Source: Xanthobacter sp. NM-25
GTDB taxonomy: Bacteria > Pseudomonadota > Alphaproteobacteria > Rhizobiales > Xanthobacteraceae
Length of the DNA: 64,000 nt
Assembly: GCF_022138605.1 (NCBI RefSeq)
Contig: NZ_JACBFS010000001.1
Coordinates: forward strand, 62,001-126,000
Direction of reading: 5' to 3'
Shown here piece after piece: positions 35,036-44,415 of this stretch (its first letter is position 1; every line of letters begins with the position of its first letter). The notes under the pieces are model-generated. The model had not been told where the DNA came from and did not search any database. It saw only the letters and a list, made by a program, of their open reading frames with translations. The translations under genes were made by a program, and so were the position numbers.

Positions 35036-35470
35036 CTATGCCGAACCCGGGTCGCATTTGCAAGGCGCCTCGGCGCCTTCCTGACCGAAATACGACTTCT
35101 CTTCCACGATCTGTGAGCCGGACAAAAGGTTGATCCGCCGCTTCAGCTCCGAGCGCTGATCGTTCAGGCGATAGACTGAGCGCGCCGCCGCCACGAAATG
35201 CGAATCGAAGCGGCCGTCGCGCTCCATCGCACGCAATTCGTCCTCCACCGCCCACAATTGCCGGTTCACCTGCAGCAGCGCCGCGGCGAGATCCGTGAAG
35301 GCGCCCTCGAGGCCATGCTGGCGCTGCAAGGCGGTCAGCTCTGCCAGCTCGTGCAGCACATGGGCCTGCTGGGCGGCCTGCGCCATGTGCGCGGCCTTCA
35401 GCTGCAGAATCGAGATCTTGTCGAACAGCTCCCCCACCGAGATGGGCGCCAGGATGAGCGGATCAGACAT
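35036..35470 (-). CDS. DUF6165 family protein
   Basis: A 144-residue helical protein of the DUF6165 family, recognised from APISVGELFDKISILQLKA, LWAVEDELRAMERDGRFDSHF and the ending SGSQIVEEKSYF. The molecular role is not known. It begins 5 nt after the stop of the TPR/glycosyltransferase gene, whose last codons contain its Shine-Dalgarno (GGAGGGCTGA). Members of this family typically sit beside TPR glycosyltransferases, so it may be an accessory factor for protein or polysaccharide glycosylation (inference from context). Confidence 0.85.
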   Translation of the reverse strand: MSDPLILAPISVGELFDKISILQLKAAHMAQAAQQAHVLHELAELTALQRQHGLEGAFTDLAAALLQVNRQLWAVEDELRAMERDGRFDSHFVAAARSVYRLNDQRSELKRRINLLSGSQIVEEKSYFGQEGAEAPCKCDPGSA

Positions 35471-35475
35471 GGACC

Positions 35476-37524
35476 TCAGCCCTCCTTGGCGGTCACCAGC
35501 GGGCGCGTCGCCGCCACCACGCGAGTGAAGACCTCGCTCCAGTCCCCGGCCCGCTGCTGAGGAAACAACCGCAGGTGCGGATAGAACACAGTGTGCGCGT
35601 CGCCCAGCCCCCACCGCCATTCCGGCACCGCGCGCAACAGAACGAAGGTGAGCCGCCCCCGGGCGCCGGCCAGATGGCTCATGGATGTGTCGCAGGTGAT
35701 CACCAGATCGAGATGCTGCAGCACCCCCGCCGTGTCGACGAAACTGCCATCGGCGTCGCGGCCCTCGGGCAGACGCAGCACCCGGTCGGCGAACGGCACC
35801 TGCGCCAGTTGCTCCAGGCCGGGGCCCCATTGCAGGCACACCAGTTCCACCCCCTCCATCTGCGCCAGCGGGGCAAAGGCGGCGAGCGGCACCGAGCGCC
35901 CCACATCCACCAGGGGCGAGGGATTGCCCTGCCAGCAGATGCCGATGCGGAACCGGACCGGCTCCGGCACCGGCTCAGGCGCCTCGGCGGGGCCATCCCC
36001 CTCCGTCTCGGCGGGCGGCGGCGCGGGATCACATCCCAGGGTGCGCCAGTGCGCCACCCGTTCCGGATCGGCGGTGAGATAGGGCGGCTTGGGCCAGGTG
36101 GCGGGGTCGGGCGCGATCAGGCCGGGCAGGCTCCCCATCGGCACCCAGCGCAGGCCGGGAGCGGCGAGGTCCAGTCCGTCAAGATCGCTGACCACCGACA
36201 CGCGCGCATCAATGCGGCGCAGCAGCGCCACGTGGCGGGGCGCCACCAGCCAGCGGACCCGCAGGCCGCGATCGGCCAGCAGCCGCAGCAGCCGCCCGAA
36301 CATGAGGTGATCCCCGAGCCCCTGCTCGCCGAGCACGATCAGCTCATCCACCGGCTCCACCCCATCCCAGCGGGCAAAGCCCAGGGGACGGAAGGACGGC
36401 GGCACCAGGGCCACGCGGCTCTCATAATCGGCCCAGCCGGCGCTCCAGCGCCCGTGGGCCAGATGCTCCGCCGCCGCGAGATAGCGCACCTGCGGATCGG
36501 AGGGATCGGCTGCCACGGCGGCGGCGAGGGCGGCGTTCGCCTGCGGTCGCCGGCCGAAATCCGCCTCGAGCATGGCCAGGGTGACCTGCGCCGGCGCAAA
36601 GCCCGGGTCGAGGGCGATGGCAGCACGGGCATCGGCCAGGGCGCCATCGCCCTCGCCGAGATCGCGGCGCGCCTCTGCCCGCTCTGCCAGCAGCGGCACA
36701 CAATGGGGATCGAGGGCGATGGCGGCGTTGCAGATGGAGAGCGCCTCCCGTGGCGCCCCCTCCACCCGGGCGAGGCGCGACAGATCCGCCCGCCAGGCCA
36801 GTTCTCCCGGCGCCAGCGCCACCGCGGCCTCGAACGCGCTGCGGGCGGCGGCGCACTGCCCCAGGCCCAGTAGGCCACGGCCGCGGAACAGATGCGCTTC
36901 CGCGGCGACGGACGGCGAGCGCAGGGCCTCGTCGGCCTGCGCCACCGCATCGGTGAAGCGACCAGCCCGCAGCAGCACCTCCGCCAGACCGAGGCGGTGC
37001 TCGGGATGCCACGGCTGCATGGCGGTCAAGGCTTCGTAATCGGCGAGCGCGCGCGCCTGCGCGCCCACGTGGAGCAAGGCCGCGGCGCGGTAGGCAAGGG
37101 CTTCGGTGGCGCGGGGATCGAGCGCCAGCACCCGGTCGAACCGGGCGATAGCCTCCCCCTGGCGCCCCAGCAGGCTCAGCAGCTTGCCCGCCAGGTAATG
37201 GGCCTCGCCGAGGTCGGGGGCGCGCTGCGCTGCCGCCTCATAGGCGGCCAGCGCCTCCTCCAGCGCCCGATTGGCCTGCAGCGCGGCCCCCAGCAGCACG
37301 AAGGCATCGGCCTCACCGGGATAGCTCTCGCGGGCGCGCCGCGCCGCCGCCAGAGCTTCCTTGCTCCGCCCCGCCTGCAGAAGGGCGAAGACCAGCAGGC
37401 GCTGCACCTCGAAGGCGGGCTGGCTGCGATTGAGACGGCGATAGATCTCGATGGCGTCATCGAGCTTGCCCTGACGATGCAGTTCAGTCGCCCGACTGAA
37501 CGCGGCGCGTGCATCGTGGGACAT
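35476..37524 (-). CDS. TPR-repeat protein with glycosyltransferase-like C-terminal domain
   Basis: A 682-residue protein. Residues about 1-370 are a run of tetratricopeptide repeats (recurring LG/A-X-A-X-Y/L-X-A-L patterns such as AYEAAAQRAPDLGEAHYLAG). The C-terminal 300 residues have a Rossmann-like GT-B pattern: ELIVLGEQGLGDHLMFGRLL, FRIGICWQGNPSP and DLVITCDTSMSHLAGARGR, then VPEWRWGLG. This layout occurs in O-GlcNAc-transferase-like and heptosyltransferase-like proteins of alphaproteobacteria. The acceptor is unknown; flagellin or surface protein glycosylation is possible but not shown. It forms an operon with the DUF6165 gene. Confidence 0.88.
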   Translation of the reverse strand: MSHDARAAFSRATELHRQGKLDDAIEIYRRLNRSQPAFEVQRLLVFALLQAGRSKEALAAARRARESYPGEADAFVLLGAALQANRALEEALAAYEAAAQRAPDLGEAHYLAGKLLSLLGRQGEAIARFDRVLALDPRATEALAYRAAALLHVGAQARALADYEALTAMQPWHPEHRLGLAEVLLRAGRFTDAVAQADEALRSPSVAAEAHLFRGRGLLGLGQCAAARSAFEAAVALAPGELAWRADLSRLARVEGAPREALSICNAAIALDPHCVPLLAERAEARRDLGEGDGALADARAAIALDPGFAPAQVTLAMLEADFGRRPQANAALAAAVAADPSDPQVRYLAAAEHLAHGRWSAGWADYESRVALVPPSFRPLGFARWDGVEPVDELIVLGEQGLGDHLMFGRLLRLLADRGLRVRWLVAPRHVALLRRIDARVSVVSDLDGLDLAAPGLRWVPMGSLPGLIAPDPATWPKPPYLTADPERVAHWRTLGCDPAPPPAETEGDGPAEAPEPVPEPVRFRIGICWQGNPSPLVDVGRSVPLAAFAPLAQMEGVELVCLQWGPGLEQLAQVPFADRVLRLPEGRDADGSFVDTAGVLQHLDLVITCDTSMSHLAGARGRLTFVLLRAVPEWRWGLGDAHTVFYPHLRLFPQQRAGDWSEVFTRVVAATRPLVTAKEG

Positions 37525-37672
37525 GGGCGGGCGGCTCCTGGCCTGGCGTCAATGCCGGTCGACGCCTGTCTTAGAGCACCTCAGGGTTGGAGGGAACGCC
37601 CTGGCCCCCGCAAAATGCGCAAGAGTGCTGTGGTGCCGCCGGTTCACCGCCACAACCAACCCCGGGCGCGCC

Positions 37673-38386
37673 TCAGCTGCGCGCCCGCTGCCCGAACAGC
37701 ACCGATTGCGCGTCCTTGTCCTTGGCGAGATCGAGCTGCGCGCGCTGCTCCACATTGACGGACAGGCCGCGCTGCACCGCCGGCCGCGCCATCACCCGCT
37801 CCAGCCACCCCTTGAGATAGGGGAATTCCTCGATGTTCTGGCCCTGCTTCTCCCAGGACTTGGTCCAGCCGACGCAGGCGATGTCGGCGATGGAATAGGC
37901 CCCGGCCAGATAGTCCCGATCCTTGAGGCGTGTGTTCATCACGCCATAAAGGCGGTGCACCTCGTTGGTGTAGCGCTCGATGGCATAGGGAATCTTCTCC
38001 GGCGCATAGATGCGGAAATGATGCGCCTGGCCGGCCATGGGCCCGAGCCCGCCCATCTGCCAGAACAGCCACTGCTCCACCTCGACCCGCGCCCGCTCCT
38101 CGGTGGGATAGAACATGCCGGTCTTGCGGCCGAGGTACTGCAGAATGGCGCCCGATTCGAACACCGAGATGGGCGCGCCATCCGGCCCCTCCGGATCGAC
38201 GATCGCCGGCATCTTGTTGTTCGGGGAAATGGCGAGGAATTCCGGCTTGAACTGGTCACCCTTGCCGATGTTCACCAGTCGCACATCGTAGGGAAGCCCG
38301 CACTCCTCCAGCATGATGGAGATCTTCCATCCGTTCGGCGTGGGCCAATAATAGAATTCGATGGGCTTGACCTGGGCCTGTGCCAT
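37673..38386 (-). CDS. Glutathione S-transferase family protein (Ure2/YfcG-like)
   Basis: A 237-residue two-domain GST. The thioredoxin-like N domain starts IEFYYWPTPNGWKISIMLEE; an Asn occupies the active-site position (TPNGWK), as in the nu-class YfcG/YghU enzymes, which favour disulfide-bond reductase activity. The cis-Pro loop is NNKMPAIVDPEG and the gamma-glutamyl-binding Ser is in VFESGAILQYLG. The helical C domain includes YLAGAYSIADIACVGW. It is a single gene, with no obvious partner. Confidence 0.9.
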   Translation of the reverse strand: MAQAQVKPIEFYYWPTPNGWKISIMLEECGLPYDVRLVNIGKGDQFKPEFLAISPNNKMPAIVDPEGPDGAPISVFESGAILQYLGRKTGMFYPTEERARVEVEQWLFWQMGGLGPMAGQAHHFRIYAPEKIPYAIERYTNEVHRLYGVMNTRLKDRDYLAGAYSIADIACVGWTKSWEKQGQNIEEFPYLKGWLERVMARPAVQRGLSVNVEQRAQLDLAKDKDAQSVLFGQRARS

Positions 38387-38519
38387 GAATCGCTCCCCGA
38401 AACGCTGTGGTTCTGGCCGATTATGGCGGCCGCGTGGCTAGACGTAGCCACCCCGGCGCCGCTCGGCAAGAGCGGCCCGGTTGGGGCCGCCAGCGGCTGC
38501 ACCCTGCCCCAAGGCGCGC

Positions 38520-38996
38520 TCACAGGGTGATTTTGAAGCCGAAGTGCGAGCGCGAGAAGCCCAGCTTCTCATAGAAACGATGCGCATCGACGCGCCGCAT
38601 GTTCGAGGTGAGCGCCAGCGTGGCCGCGCCCGCCGCCGATGCTTCGGCCATGGCGCACTGCACCATGCGCGCGCCGAGCCCGCCGCTCCGCCGATCGGGC
38701 GCGATCTGCACCGCCTCCAGAATGGCGCGCAGAGCGCCGCGACTCGGCAGCGCGCGGGCGAGCACCAGCTGGAAGGTGCCCACCACCTGCCCATCGAGCT
38801 CCGCCACATAAAGACGGGTGGCGGGATTGGCGCAGATGGCACGGAACGCCGCCAGATAGTCTCCCGCCACGTCCGGCGCGGTGGTGTCCCCATGGCCGCC
38901 CAGATCGTCGGCGGCGAACATCGCCACCAATGCCGGCAGGTCACGCTCACCCGCCAGGCGCACGCTCAGCCGATCGGCATCGCGCGTCAGCGACAC
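38520..38996 (-). CDS. GNAT family N-acetyltransferase
   Basis: A GCN5-related acetyltransferase of about 158 residues. The acetyl-CoA loop is in VQIAPDRRSGGLGARMVQCA, preceded by LYVAELDGQVVGTFQLVLA. The ending HRFYEKLGFSRSHFGFKITL is the usual GNAT C terminus. The GTG at 38996 overlaps the end of the GT39 gene by 10 nt and is my preferred start; the frame extends 25 codons further into that gene. The substrate is unknown. The overlap implies translational coupling with the glycosyltransferase. Confidence 0.85.
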   Translation of the reverse strand: MSLTRDADRLSVRLAGERDLPALVAMFAADDLGGHGDTTAPDVAGDYLAAFRAICANPATRLYVAELDGQVVGTFQLVLARALPSRGALRAILEAVQIAPDRRSGGLGARMVQCAMAEASAAGAATLALTSNMRRVDAHRFYEKLGFSRSHFGFKITL

Positions 38997-40528
38997 AGCG
39001 GATCGTCCGGCGACAGGGGCGTGAACTGCCAGTCGCTCCAGCGGTGCGGCGACATCAGGGGCGACCACCATTTGACCGCCATGGAGACGGTGTTGTGGTC
39101 CTCGGGCGGCAACAGCAGCTTCGGCAGGCCGTTGACGATGCCGGTAATGCGCGCGCAGCCGGTGGCGGGCCGCGGCGGCGGGCGGTATTGCGGCTCCTTC
39201 ACGATCACCACACGGGCGCCGGGAATCGCCGCGCGGAGCCGGCCGGCGGAGGTGCGGTCATCGGCCACCAGGGTCGGCGACGGCCCCAGGGTGCGGCTGA
39301 CCGCGGCCTGGATCTTGTAGAGCGGCTCGGCCGCCACGCAGCGCCCGCACAGGCGGGGATCGGGCCACAGGGGAATGGCCACGCGCACCGCGATCACGCC
39401 CACGCTGATGGCGAGCAGAATGCCGAGATAGGCCGGCACCCGCCCCCGCCAGCCGCCGATGCGCTCCAGCTCGGCGAACACGTAGACCGGCAGCATCAAC
39501 AGGAAGACGTGGAAATAGCGATCACGCAGATTGGACGAGCTGGCCGCCAGGATGCCGATCAAGGTCACCACGAGACCGATGACGATGAGGTTGCGCAGTA
39601 CCCGGCGGGCGGCGTCCCGCGCGGCATCGGCATCGACCCGCGCGCCCTCGCCGCGATTGAACGGCAGGAACACCAGGCCCGCCACCGCAATGAACGGCAG
39701 CGCATAGCCCACCAGCGCCACCACATAGCTCTGCACCACGTCATCCCAGCCGGCGGGAATACGGCCGATGGTCTGGGCGGTGGCCGCCACCACGTCCTGG
39801 TCGAGCATGCGCAACGCCAGCGCATAAACCGCCAGCGGCGCGGCGGCCACCAGCAGCGTCAGCACGATGCGCCGATCGAACAGAGCGCGGCGATAGCTGG
39901 GTTCCAGCAGGCAGGCGACGATGAGCACGCCGAGAAACGCCACGAATCCGAACTTGCCGAGGATACCCACCGCCACCCATGCCCCGAGCCCCGCATAGAG
40001 CCGCGCGCTGGGCTGCCGGACGATGGCGATCAGCGTCAGCATGGCGCCGGCGATGGCCACGATCATGACGTTGGAATGGGTGAGGATGCGGTGGCTGTGA
40101 TAGCCCACCACCCACAAAGCGGAGAGGGAATACACGGCCAGCGCCTGCAGGCGTGGATCGACGATGACGCGACGTGCCACCCGGTAGACCAGCATGGCGC
40201 ACGCGAACAGCAGCACATAGCGCAGGATCGCGAATGATAGCGGACCGGTGCCCACGAGCTGCTGCAGGCCGTACAGCAGCCAGTCGAAGAACGGCGGATT
40301 GCGTGGAACGTAGCTCAGCTGCAGCGACTGGACGAGATAGCTCTCGACCGCGTCGTCCACATTGATGGCCGCCTCGAAGAAGATAGCGACCAGCGCATGC
40401 AGCAGCATCCAGAGGCCGACGATCACCATGACCCCGCGCGGGCGGGCCCAGAACGGCAGGGGGGCCGTCTCACACGCGCCACCAACGTGGGGCGACGAGC
40501 TGACGGGACGTGCTTGAAGCTCATTCAC
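38987..40528 (-). CDS. GT39-type membrane glycosyltransferase
   Basis: A 513-residue polytopic protein with about 10-11 membrane segments, resembling the ArnT/PMT family that moves sugars from polyprenyl-phosphate donors in the periplasm. The first extracytoplasmic loop carries the acidic pair NVDDAVESYLVQSL after membrane helix 1 and the family-like SYVPRNPPFFDWLLYGLQQL. A large C-terminal periplasmic domain holds several Cys (LCGRCVA, GCARIT). The start is GTG 40528. The acceptor (lipid A, another lipid or a protein) cannot be told from sequence. Confidence 0.87.
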   Translation of the reverse strand: MNELQARPVSSSPHVGGACETAPLPFWARPRGVMVIVGLWMLLHALVAIFFEAAINVDDAVESYLVQSLQLSYVPRNPPFFDWLLYGLQQLVGTGPLSFAILRYVLLFACAMLVYRVARRVIVDPRLQALAVYSLSALWVVGYHSHRILTHSNVMIVAIAGAMLTLIAIVRQPSARLYAGLGAWVAVGILGKFGFVAFLGVLIVACLLEPSYRRALFDRRIVLTLLVAAAPLAVYALALRMLDQDVVAATAQTIGRIPAGWDDVVQSYVVALVGYALPFIAVAGLVFLPFNRGEGARVDADAARDAARRVLRNLIVIGLVVTLIGILAASSSNLRDRYFHVFLLMLPVYVFAELERIGGWRGRVPAYLGILLAISVGVIAVRVAIPLWPDPRLCGRCVAAEPLYKIQAAVSRTLGPSPTLVADDRTSAGRLRAAIPGARVVIVKEPQYRPPPRPATGCARITGIVNGLPKLLLPPEDHNTVSMAVKWWSPLMSPHRWSDWQFTPLSPDDPLCR

Positions 40529-40673
40529 GGGGACAGCGCACTCCGCGGACGTCGAAGACCGCTTCTATAGCCACCATTCATGCACGACGCTACCGCGCAA
40601 CCGGCGGTGTCGCAGCGGCACGCGCTCCGCTCGCGCGCTACTGATGTGAGCGCTCCAGCCGGGCCTGCAGGAA

Positions 40674-40994
40674 TCAGAGGGTCGCGAGAATCGCGAAGCC
40701 GGCATCAGCGGCGGGCACCGCGTCGCTCACCTCCTGCAGCGCCAGGTGATCCACCCGTGCGCCATGCGGGCCACGGCGGCAGACCTCCACCATCTGCGCC
40801 ACCTGCCGCGCCTCGCCGGCGAGCAGCGCCTCCCCGGTGCCGCTGGCCCGGTTCCGCACCCAGCCGCTGAGCCCGCGGCGGCGCGCCTCGTCGGCGCACC
40901 AGGCGCGGTAGCCCACGCCCTGCACCCGCCCCCGGACGGTGACCCGCACGATGGTTCTGTCACCCTCCCCTTCCCGCGCCGCCGGCGGGTTCAC
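40674..40994 (-). CDS. acyP: Acylphosphatase
   Basis: A 106-residue small enzyme that hydrolyses carboxyl-phosphate bonds. The catalytic Arg is in VRGRVQGVGYRAWCADEA and the catalytic Asn in GLSGWVRNRASG, both in the family arrangement. The start is GTG 40994, which overlaps the stop of the EipB gene as GTGA, so its translation is probably coupled to EipB. The C terminus is about 10 residues longer than in the smallest family members. Confidence 0.93.
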   Translation of the reverse strand: MNPPAAREGEGDRTIVRVTVRGRVQGVGYRAWCADEARRRGLSGWVRNRASGTGEALLAGEARQVAQMVEVCRRGPHGARVDHLALQEVSDAVPAADAGFAILATL

Positions 40995-41839
40995 GGAGTG
41001 GCCTTGGCAGGCGCGCAGGCGGCATCCGCCGGCAGCGCCTCGAACGCCGCCATGCTGCCCACCAAAGCGAAGCGCCCGTAATCGATGCGCAGGTCACCCA
41101 CCACGCCATTGTCGAACAGGGAGAAGCTCATCACATAGGCCGGGCCGTCGGAGACCGCCCCCGGCTCGTAATAGCTCACCGCCACCGGATAGGAGACGTG
41201 CCCAGCCAACGCCGCCTGCGCGGCCGGCACCAGGCGGCCGTCGCCGCTGCGCGCCGCGCCGATCACCGCAAGGGTCTCGTAGACCTTGGCCGGATCGGTG
41301 GCGCCGTCATAGACCTTGGCGGCCACGGTGCGCTCCCCGGCGGCGGCCGCCGCCAGCACCCGCCGCACATGCTCCGTAGGCATGAGAATATGCCCGTCGA
41401 GGGTAACCTCGCGGTCCTGCGGCTTGGTGACGGTGACGCTCAGCCGATCCGGGGTCGGCCGCCCCACGCGGGCTTCCACCTCCTGGGTCTCGTCATCCCC
41501 CTCGGTGGTGCTGACGAAGCGATAGGCGTCGCCATCCCCCGCCTCCCATGCCTTCGACATCACCGACTGGCGGCTGGTGCCGCCCTCGCCGCCCGAGCTC
41601 TCGCTGGTCTGGCGGGTGATGGTGGTGTAGCCGGCACAGGCGTTTCCGGTGATCTCGTAATCAATGCGCCCGCGCATGTCTTCCAGCTGCCCGGTGGGCT
41701 TGGACCCGTCGAGGGTGAGGGCATAGGCCGCCCGGTGCGCCAGCAGCGCCATGGCCGCCGCCGGGCCGGTGGCGCCAAGGCTCACACCGAGCATGGCGAG
41801 GGCACAGGAAACCGCGATCCCGCGCATATGCCGCCTCAT
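40991..41839 (-). CDS. eipB: Cell-envelope integrity protein EipB (DUF1849)
   Basis: A periplasmic protein of 282 residues from ATG 41839, of the DUF1849/EipB family, a beta-spiral protein needed for envelope integrity in Brucella. A signal peptide (RGIAVSCALAMLGVSLGATG, cleavage near AAAMA) precedes the mature LLAHRAAYALTLDGSKP. Two Cys, in TGNACAGYTT and PADAACAPAK near the C terminus, are placed to form the conserved disulfide. Family motifs include HILMPTEHVRRVL, KVYDGATDPAKVYETLAVIG and YEPGA. It is transcribed with acyP. Confidence 0.9.
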   Translation of the reverse strand: MRRHMRGIAVSCALAMLGVSLGATGPAAAMALLAHRAAYALTLDGSKPTGQLEDMRGRIDYEITGNACAGYTTITRQTSESSGGEGGTSRQSVMSKAWEAGDGDAYRFVSTTEGDDETQEVEARVGRPTPDRLSVTVTKPQDREVTLDGHILMPTEHVRRVLAAAAAGERTVAAKVYDGATDPAKVYETLAVIGAARSGDGRLVPAAQAALAGHVSYPVAVSYYEPGAVSDGPAYVMSFSLFDNGVVGDLRIDYGRFALVGSMAAFEALPADAACAPAKATP

Positions 41840-41963
41840 GTTCGCTCTCCCGTCTGCGCCCCGCGGGGCGGCGAAATCAAAACCAGCGCGTGCTTGCACC
41901 ATGTGCGCCTATGGGCGAAGAGGAGGGCCCAATTGCGCACACCGTGTGGCAGGAGTCTCCCCC

Positions 41964-42428
41964 ATGACATCGTCCGTTGAAAAGAAGCTCGCCGAACTCG
42001 GCATCACCCTGCCCACCCCCACGCCGCCGCTCGCCAATTATGTGCCGGTGGTGCAGACCGGCAACCTGCTGTTCATCTCCGGCCAGCTCTCCATCGACAC
42101 CGCCGGCAAGCTGTTCGCCGGCAAGCTCGGCGGCGACGTCGACATCGCCACCGGCCAGGCCGCGGCCAAGGCCAGCGCCATCAATCTGCTGGCGCAGACC
42201 AAGGCCACCATCGGCGACCTCGACAAGGTGGTGCGCATCGTCAAGCTGGTGGCGTTCGTGAACTCCACGCCGGATTTCGTGGACCAGCCCAAGGTGGTCA
42301 ACGGCTGCTCCGACTTCCTGGTGGAAGTGTTCGGCGACAAGGGCCGGCATGCCCGCTCGGCGGTGGGCATCGCTGCTCTGCCGATGAACGCGGCGGTGGA
42401 AGTCGAAGCCGTCATCGAAGTGGCCTGA
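41964..42428 (+). CDS. RidA family protein (enamine/imine deaminase)
   Basis: A 154-residue YjgF/YER057c/UK114-type protein. Canonical RidA hydrolyses reactive 2-aminoacrylate-type enamines. Motifs include YVPVVQTGNLLFISGQLS, GDLDKVVRIVKLVAFVNST and GRHARSAVGIAALPMNAAVE, with the substrate-binding Arg in the last. The 150-residue length and the N-terminal KLAELGITLPTP extension fit the longer alphaproteobacterial subgroup, whose activity may differ. AGGAG precedes ATG 41964. Divergent from EipB and followed 9 nt later by the GDPD gene. Confidence 0.93.
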   Translation: MTSSVEKKLAELGITLPTPTPPLANYVPVVQTGNLLFISGQLSIDTAGKLFAGKLGGDVDIATGQAAAKASAINLLAQTKATIGDLDKVVRIVKLVAFVNSTPDFVDQPKVVNGCSDFLVEVFGDKGRHARSAVGIAALPMNAAVEVEAVIEVA

Positions 42429-42437
42429 GCCCGCGCG

Positions 42438-43181
42438 ATGAGCGGCCTTGGCTGGCTCACCCGGCGACCGGTCGCTCATCGGGGCCTGCACGATTCGGCC
42501 GCCGGCATCATCGAGAACACCGCCTCGGCGGTGGACGCGGCGGTGGCGGCGGACTTCGCCATCGAGGTGGATCTGCAATTGTCCGCCGATGGCATCCCCA
42601 TGGTGTTCCATGACGACACCCTGGATCGCCTCACCACCGCGGTGGGGCCGGTGGCGGAGCGGACCGCCACGGCGCTCGCCGCCGTTCCCTTCAAGGCCAC
42701 CGCCGACCGCATGATGCCCCTGGAGGCGCTGCTGGCCCGCGTGGACGGCCGGGTGCCCCTCGTCATCGAGCTGAAGAGCGGGGCGGTGCCCGCCTTCGAT
42801 CTCGCCGCCACGGTGGCGGCCCGCATCGCCGCTTATCGGGGGCAGGCCGCGCTCATGTCGTTCGATCCGCGCCTGCTGCCGGTCATCCGGCGCACCGCGC
42901 CCCGGGTGCCGCGGGGCATCGTCGCCGAGCAGGACTTCGCCGCCGATGAATGGCCCGGCCTCAGCTGGTGGCAGCGGGCGATGCTCGGCCACCTGCTGCA
43001 CTGGCCAGCCTCCCATTTCCAGTTCGTGGCCTATCGGGTGGCCGATCTCGACGCCTATGCCCCGCGCGTCGCCCGCACCTTTGGCCTGCCGGTGCTCACC
43101 TGGACCGTGCGCACCCCCGCCGATCGCGCCCGCGCCGCACGCTATGCGGACCAGATGATCTTCGAGGGCTTCCGCCCCTGA
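42438..43181 (+). CDS. Glycerophosphodiester phosphodiesterase
   Basis: A 247-residue TIM-barrel GDPD that cleaves glycerophosphodiesters to glycerol-3-phosphate and an alcohol. The metal-binding motif is VAHRGLHDSAAGIIENT followed by the acidic IEVDLQLSADGIPMVFHDDT, with VIELKSG later in the barrel. No signal peptide is visible, so a cytoplasmic enzyme is expected. It lies 9 nt after ridA and is probably in one transcript with it and the DUF482 gene. Confidence 0.92.
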   Translation: MSGLGWLTRRPVAHRGLHDSAAGIIENTASAVDAAVAADFAIEVDLQLSADGIPMVFHDDTLDRLTTAVGPVAERTATALAAVPFKATADRMMPLEALLARVDGRVPLVIELKSGAVPAFDLAATVAARIAAYRGQAALMSFDPRLLPVIRRTAPRVPRGIVAEQDFAADEWPGLSWWQRAMLGHLLHWPASHFQFVAYRVADLDAYAPRVARTFGLPVLTWTVRTPADRARAARYADQMIFEGFRP

Positions 43182-43239
43182 CCGGGTGCGACGGTCCGTC
43201 GCGCTGGTGGCGGTTCGTTGCGGCGCACACCTTTGCAGG

Positions 43240-44415
43240 ATGCCCGACGCACGCATCCGCATCCTCTCCGCTTTGTCCGAGATCCCCGCGGCCCAGTGGG
43301 ACGCCTGCGCGGCGGGCGGCGCGGCGCGGCCGGAACCGTTCGTGAGCCACGCCTTCCTCTCCGCCCTGGAGGAGACCGGATGCGCCAGCGCGCGCACCGG
43401 CTGGCACCCCCAGCATCTGGTTCTGGACGGCGCCGACGGCACGCCGGCGGCCGTCGCTCCGACCTATCTGAAAAGCCATTCCCGCGGCGAATACGTGTTC
43501 GACCAGGGCTGGGCGGATGCCTTCCAACGGGCCGGCGGCGCCTATTATCCCAAGGTCCAGGTGGCGGTGCCCTTCACGCCGGTGACCGGGCAGCGCCTGC
43601 TGGTGCGCGACACTACCGATGCCCACGCCCGCCCGGCGCTGGCGGCGGGCTTGAAGGAGCTGGTGCGGCTGCGCAGCGCCTCCTCGGCGCACGTCACCTT
43701 TCCGGTGGCGGAGGAATGGCAGCAGCTCACCGCTCTCGGCTTCCTGCCCCGCACCGATCGCCAGTTCCATTGGACCAATGCCGGCTACGGCAGCTACGAC
43801 GACTTTCTCTCCGTGCTGGCCTCGCGCAAGCGCAAGGCGCTCAAGAAGGAGCGGCGCGAGGCGCTGGGCGACGGGCTCAGCATCGAATGGCTCACCGGCC
43901 CCGACCTGACCGAAGAGGCGTGGGACGCGTTCTTCGCCTTCTATACGGACACCGGCGACCGCAAATGGGGCTCGCCCTATCTCAACCGAGCCTTCTTCTC
44001 GGTGCTCGGCGCGCGGCTCGCCGACCAGATCCTGCTGATCATGGTGCGGCGCAACGGACGCTATGTGGCGGGCGCGCTCAATTTCATCGGCGCGCAGACA
44101 CTCTATGGCCGCTACTGGGGCTGCATCGAGCAGCACCCCTTCCTGCATTTCGAGGTCTGCTACCACCAGGCCATCGACTTCGCCATCGCCCGCGGCCTGA
44201 AGGTGGTGGAGGCCGGCGCCCAGGGCGAGCACAAGCTGGCGCGCGGCTATCTGCCCGTCACCACCTATTCCGCCCATTACATCGTCCACCCGGGCCTGCG
44301 CGAGGCGGTGGCCCAGTATCTGGACCGTGAGCGCGCCTATGTAGAGGAGGACGCCGCCATTCTCACCGATCTCGGCCCGTTCCGACGCGGCAGCACGCAG
44401 GATGAACAGGATTGA
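43240..44415 (+). CDS. DUF482 / peptidogalycan biosynthesis-type acyltransferase (FemAB-like)
   Basis: A 391-residue protein of the PF04339 family, a GNAT/FemAB-type fold. Motifs include PEPFVSHAFLSALEETGCAS, PTYLKSHSRGEYVFDQGWAD, YPKVQVAVPFTPVTGQRLLV, SRKRKALKKERREA and VEAGAQGEHKLARGYLP. The true substrate is not established. The ATG at 43240 is preferred to the GTG 18 codons earlier, since the conserved region starts at about residue 15. It lies 58 nt after the GDPD gene, in the same direction. Confidence 0.9.
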   Translation: MPDARIRILSALSEIPAAQWDACAAGGAARPEPFVSHAFLSALEETGCASARTGWHPQHLVLDGADGTPAAVAPTYLKSHSRGEYVFDQGWADAFQRAGGAYYPKVQVAVPFTPVTGQRLLVRDTTDAHARPALAAGLKELVRLRSASSAHVTFPVAEEWQQLTALGFLPRTDRQFHWTNAGYGSYDDFLSVLASRKRKALKKERREALGDGLSIEWLTGPDLTEEAWDAFFAFYTDTGDRKWGSPYLNRAFFSVLGARLADQILLIMVRRNGRYVAGALNFIGAQTLYGRYWGCIEQHPFLHFEVCYHQAIDFAIARGLKVVEAGAQGEHKLARGYLPVTTYSAHYIVHPGLREAVAQYLDRERAYVEEDAAILTDLGPFRRGSTQDEQD

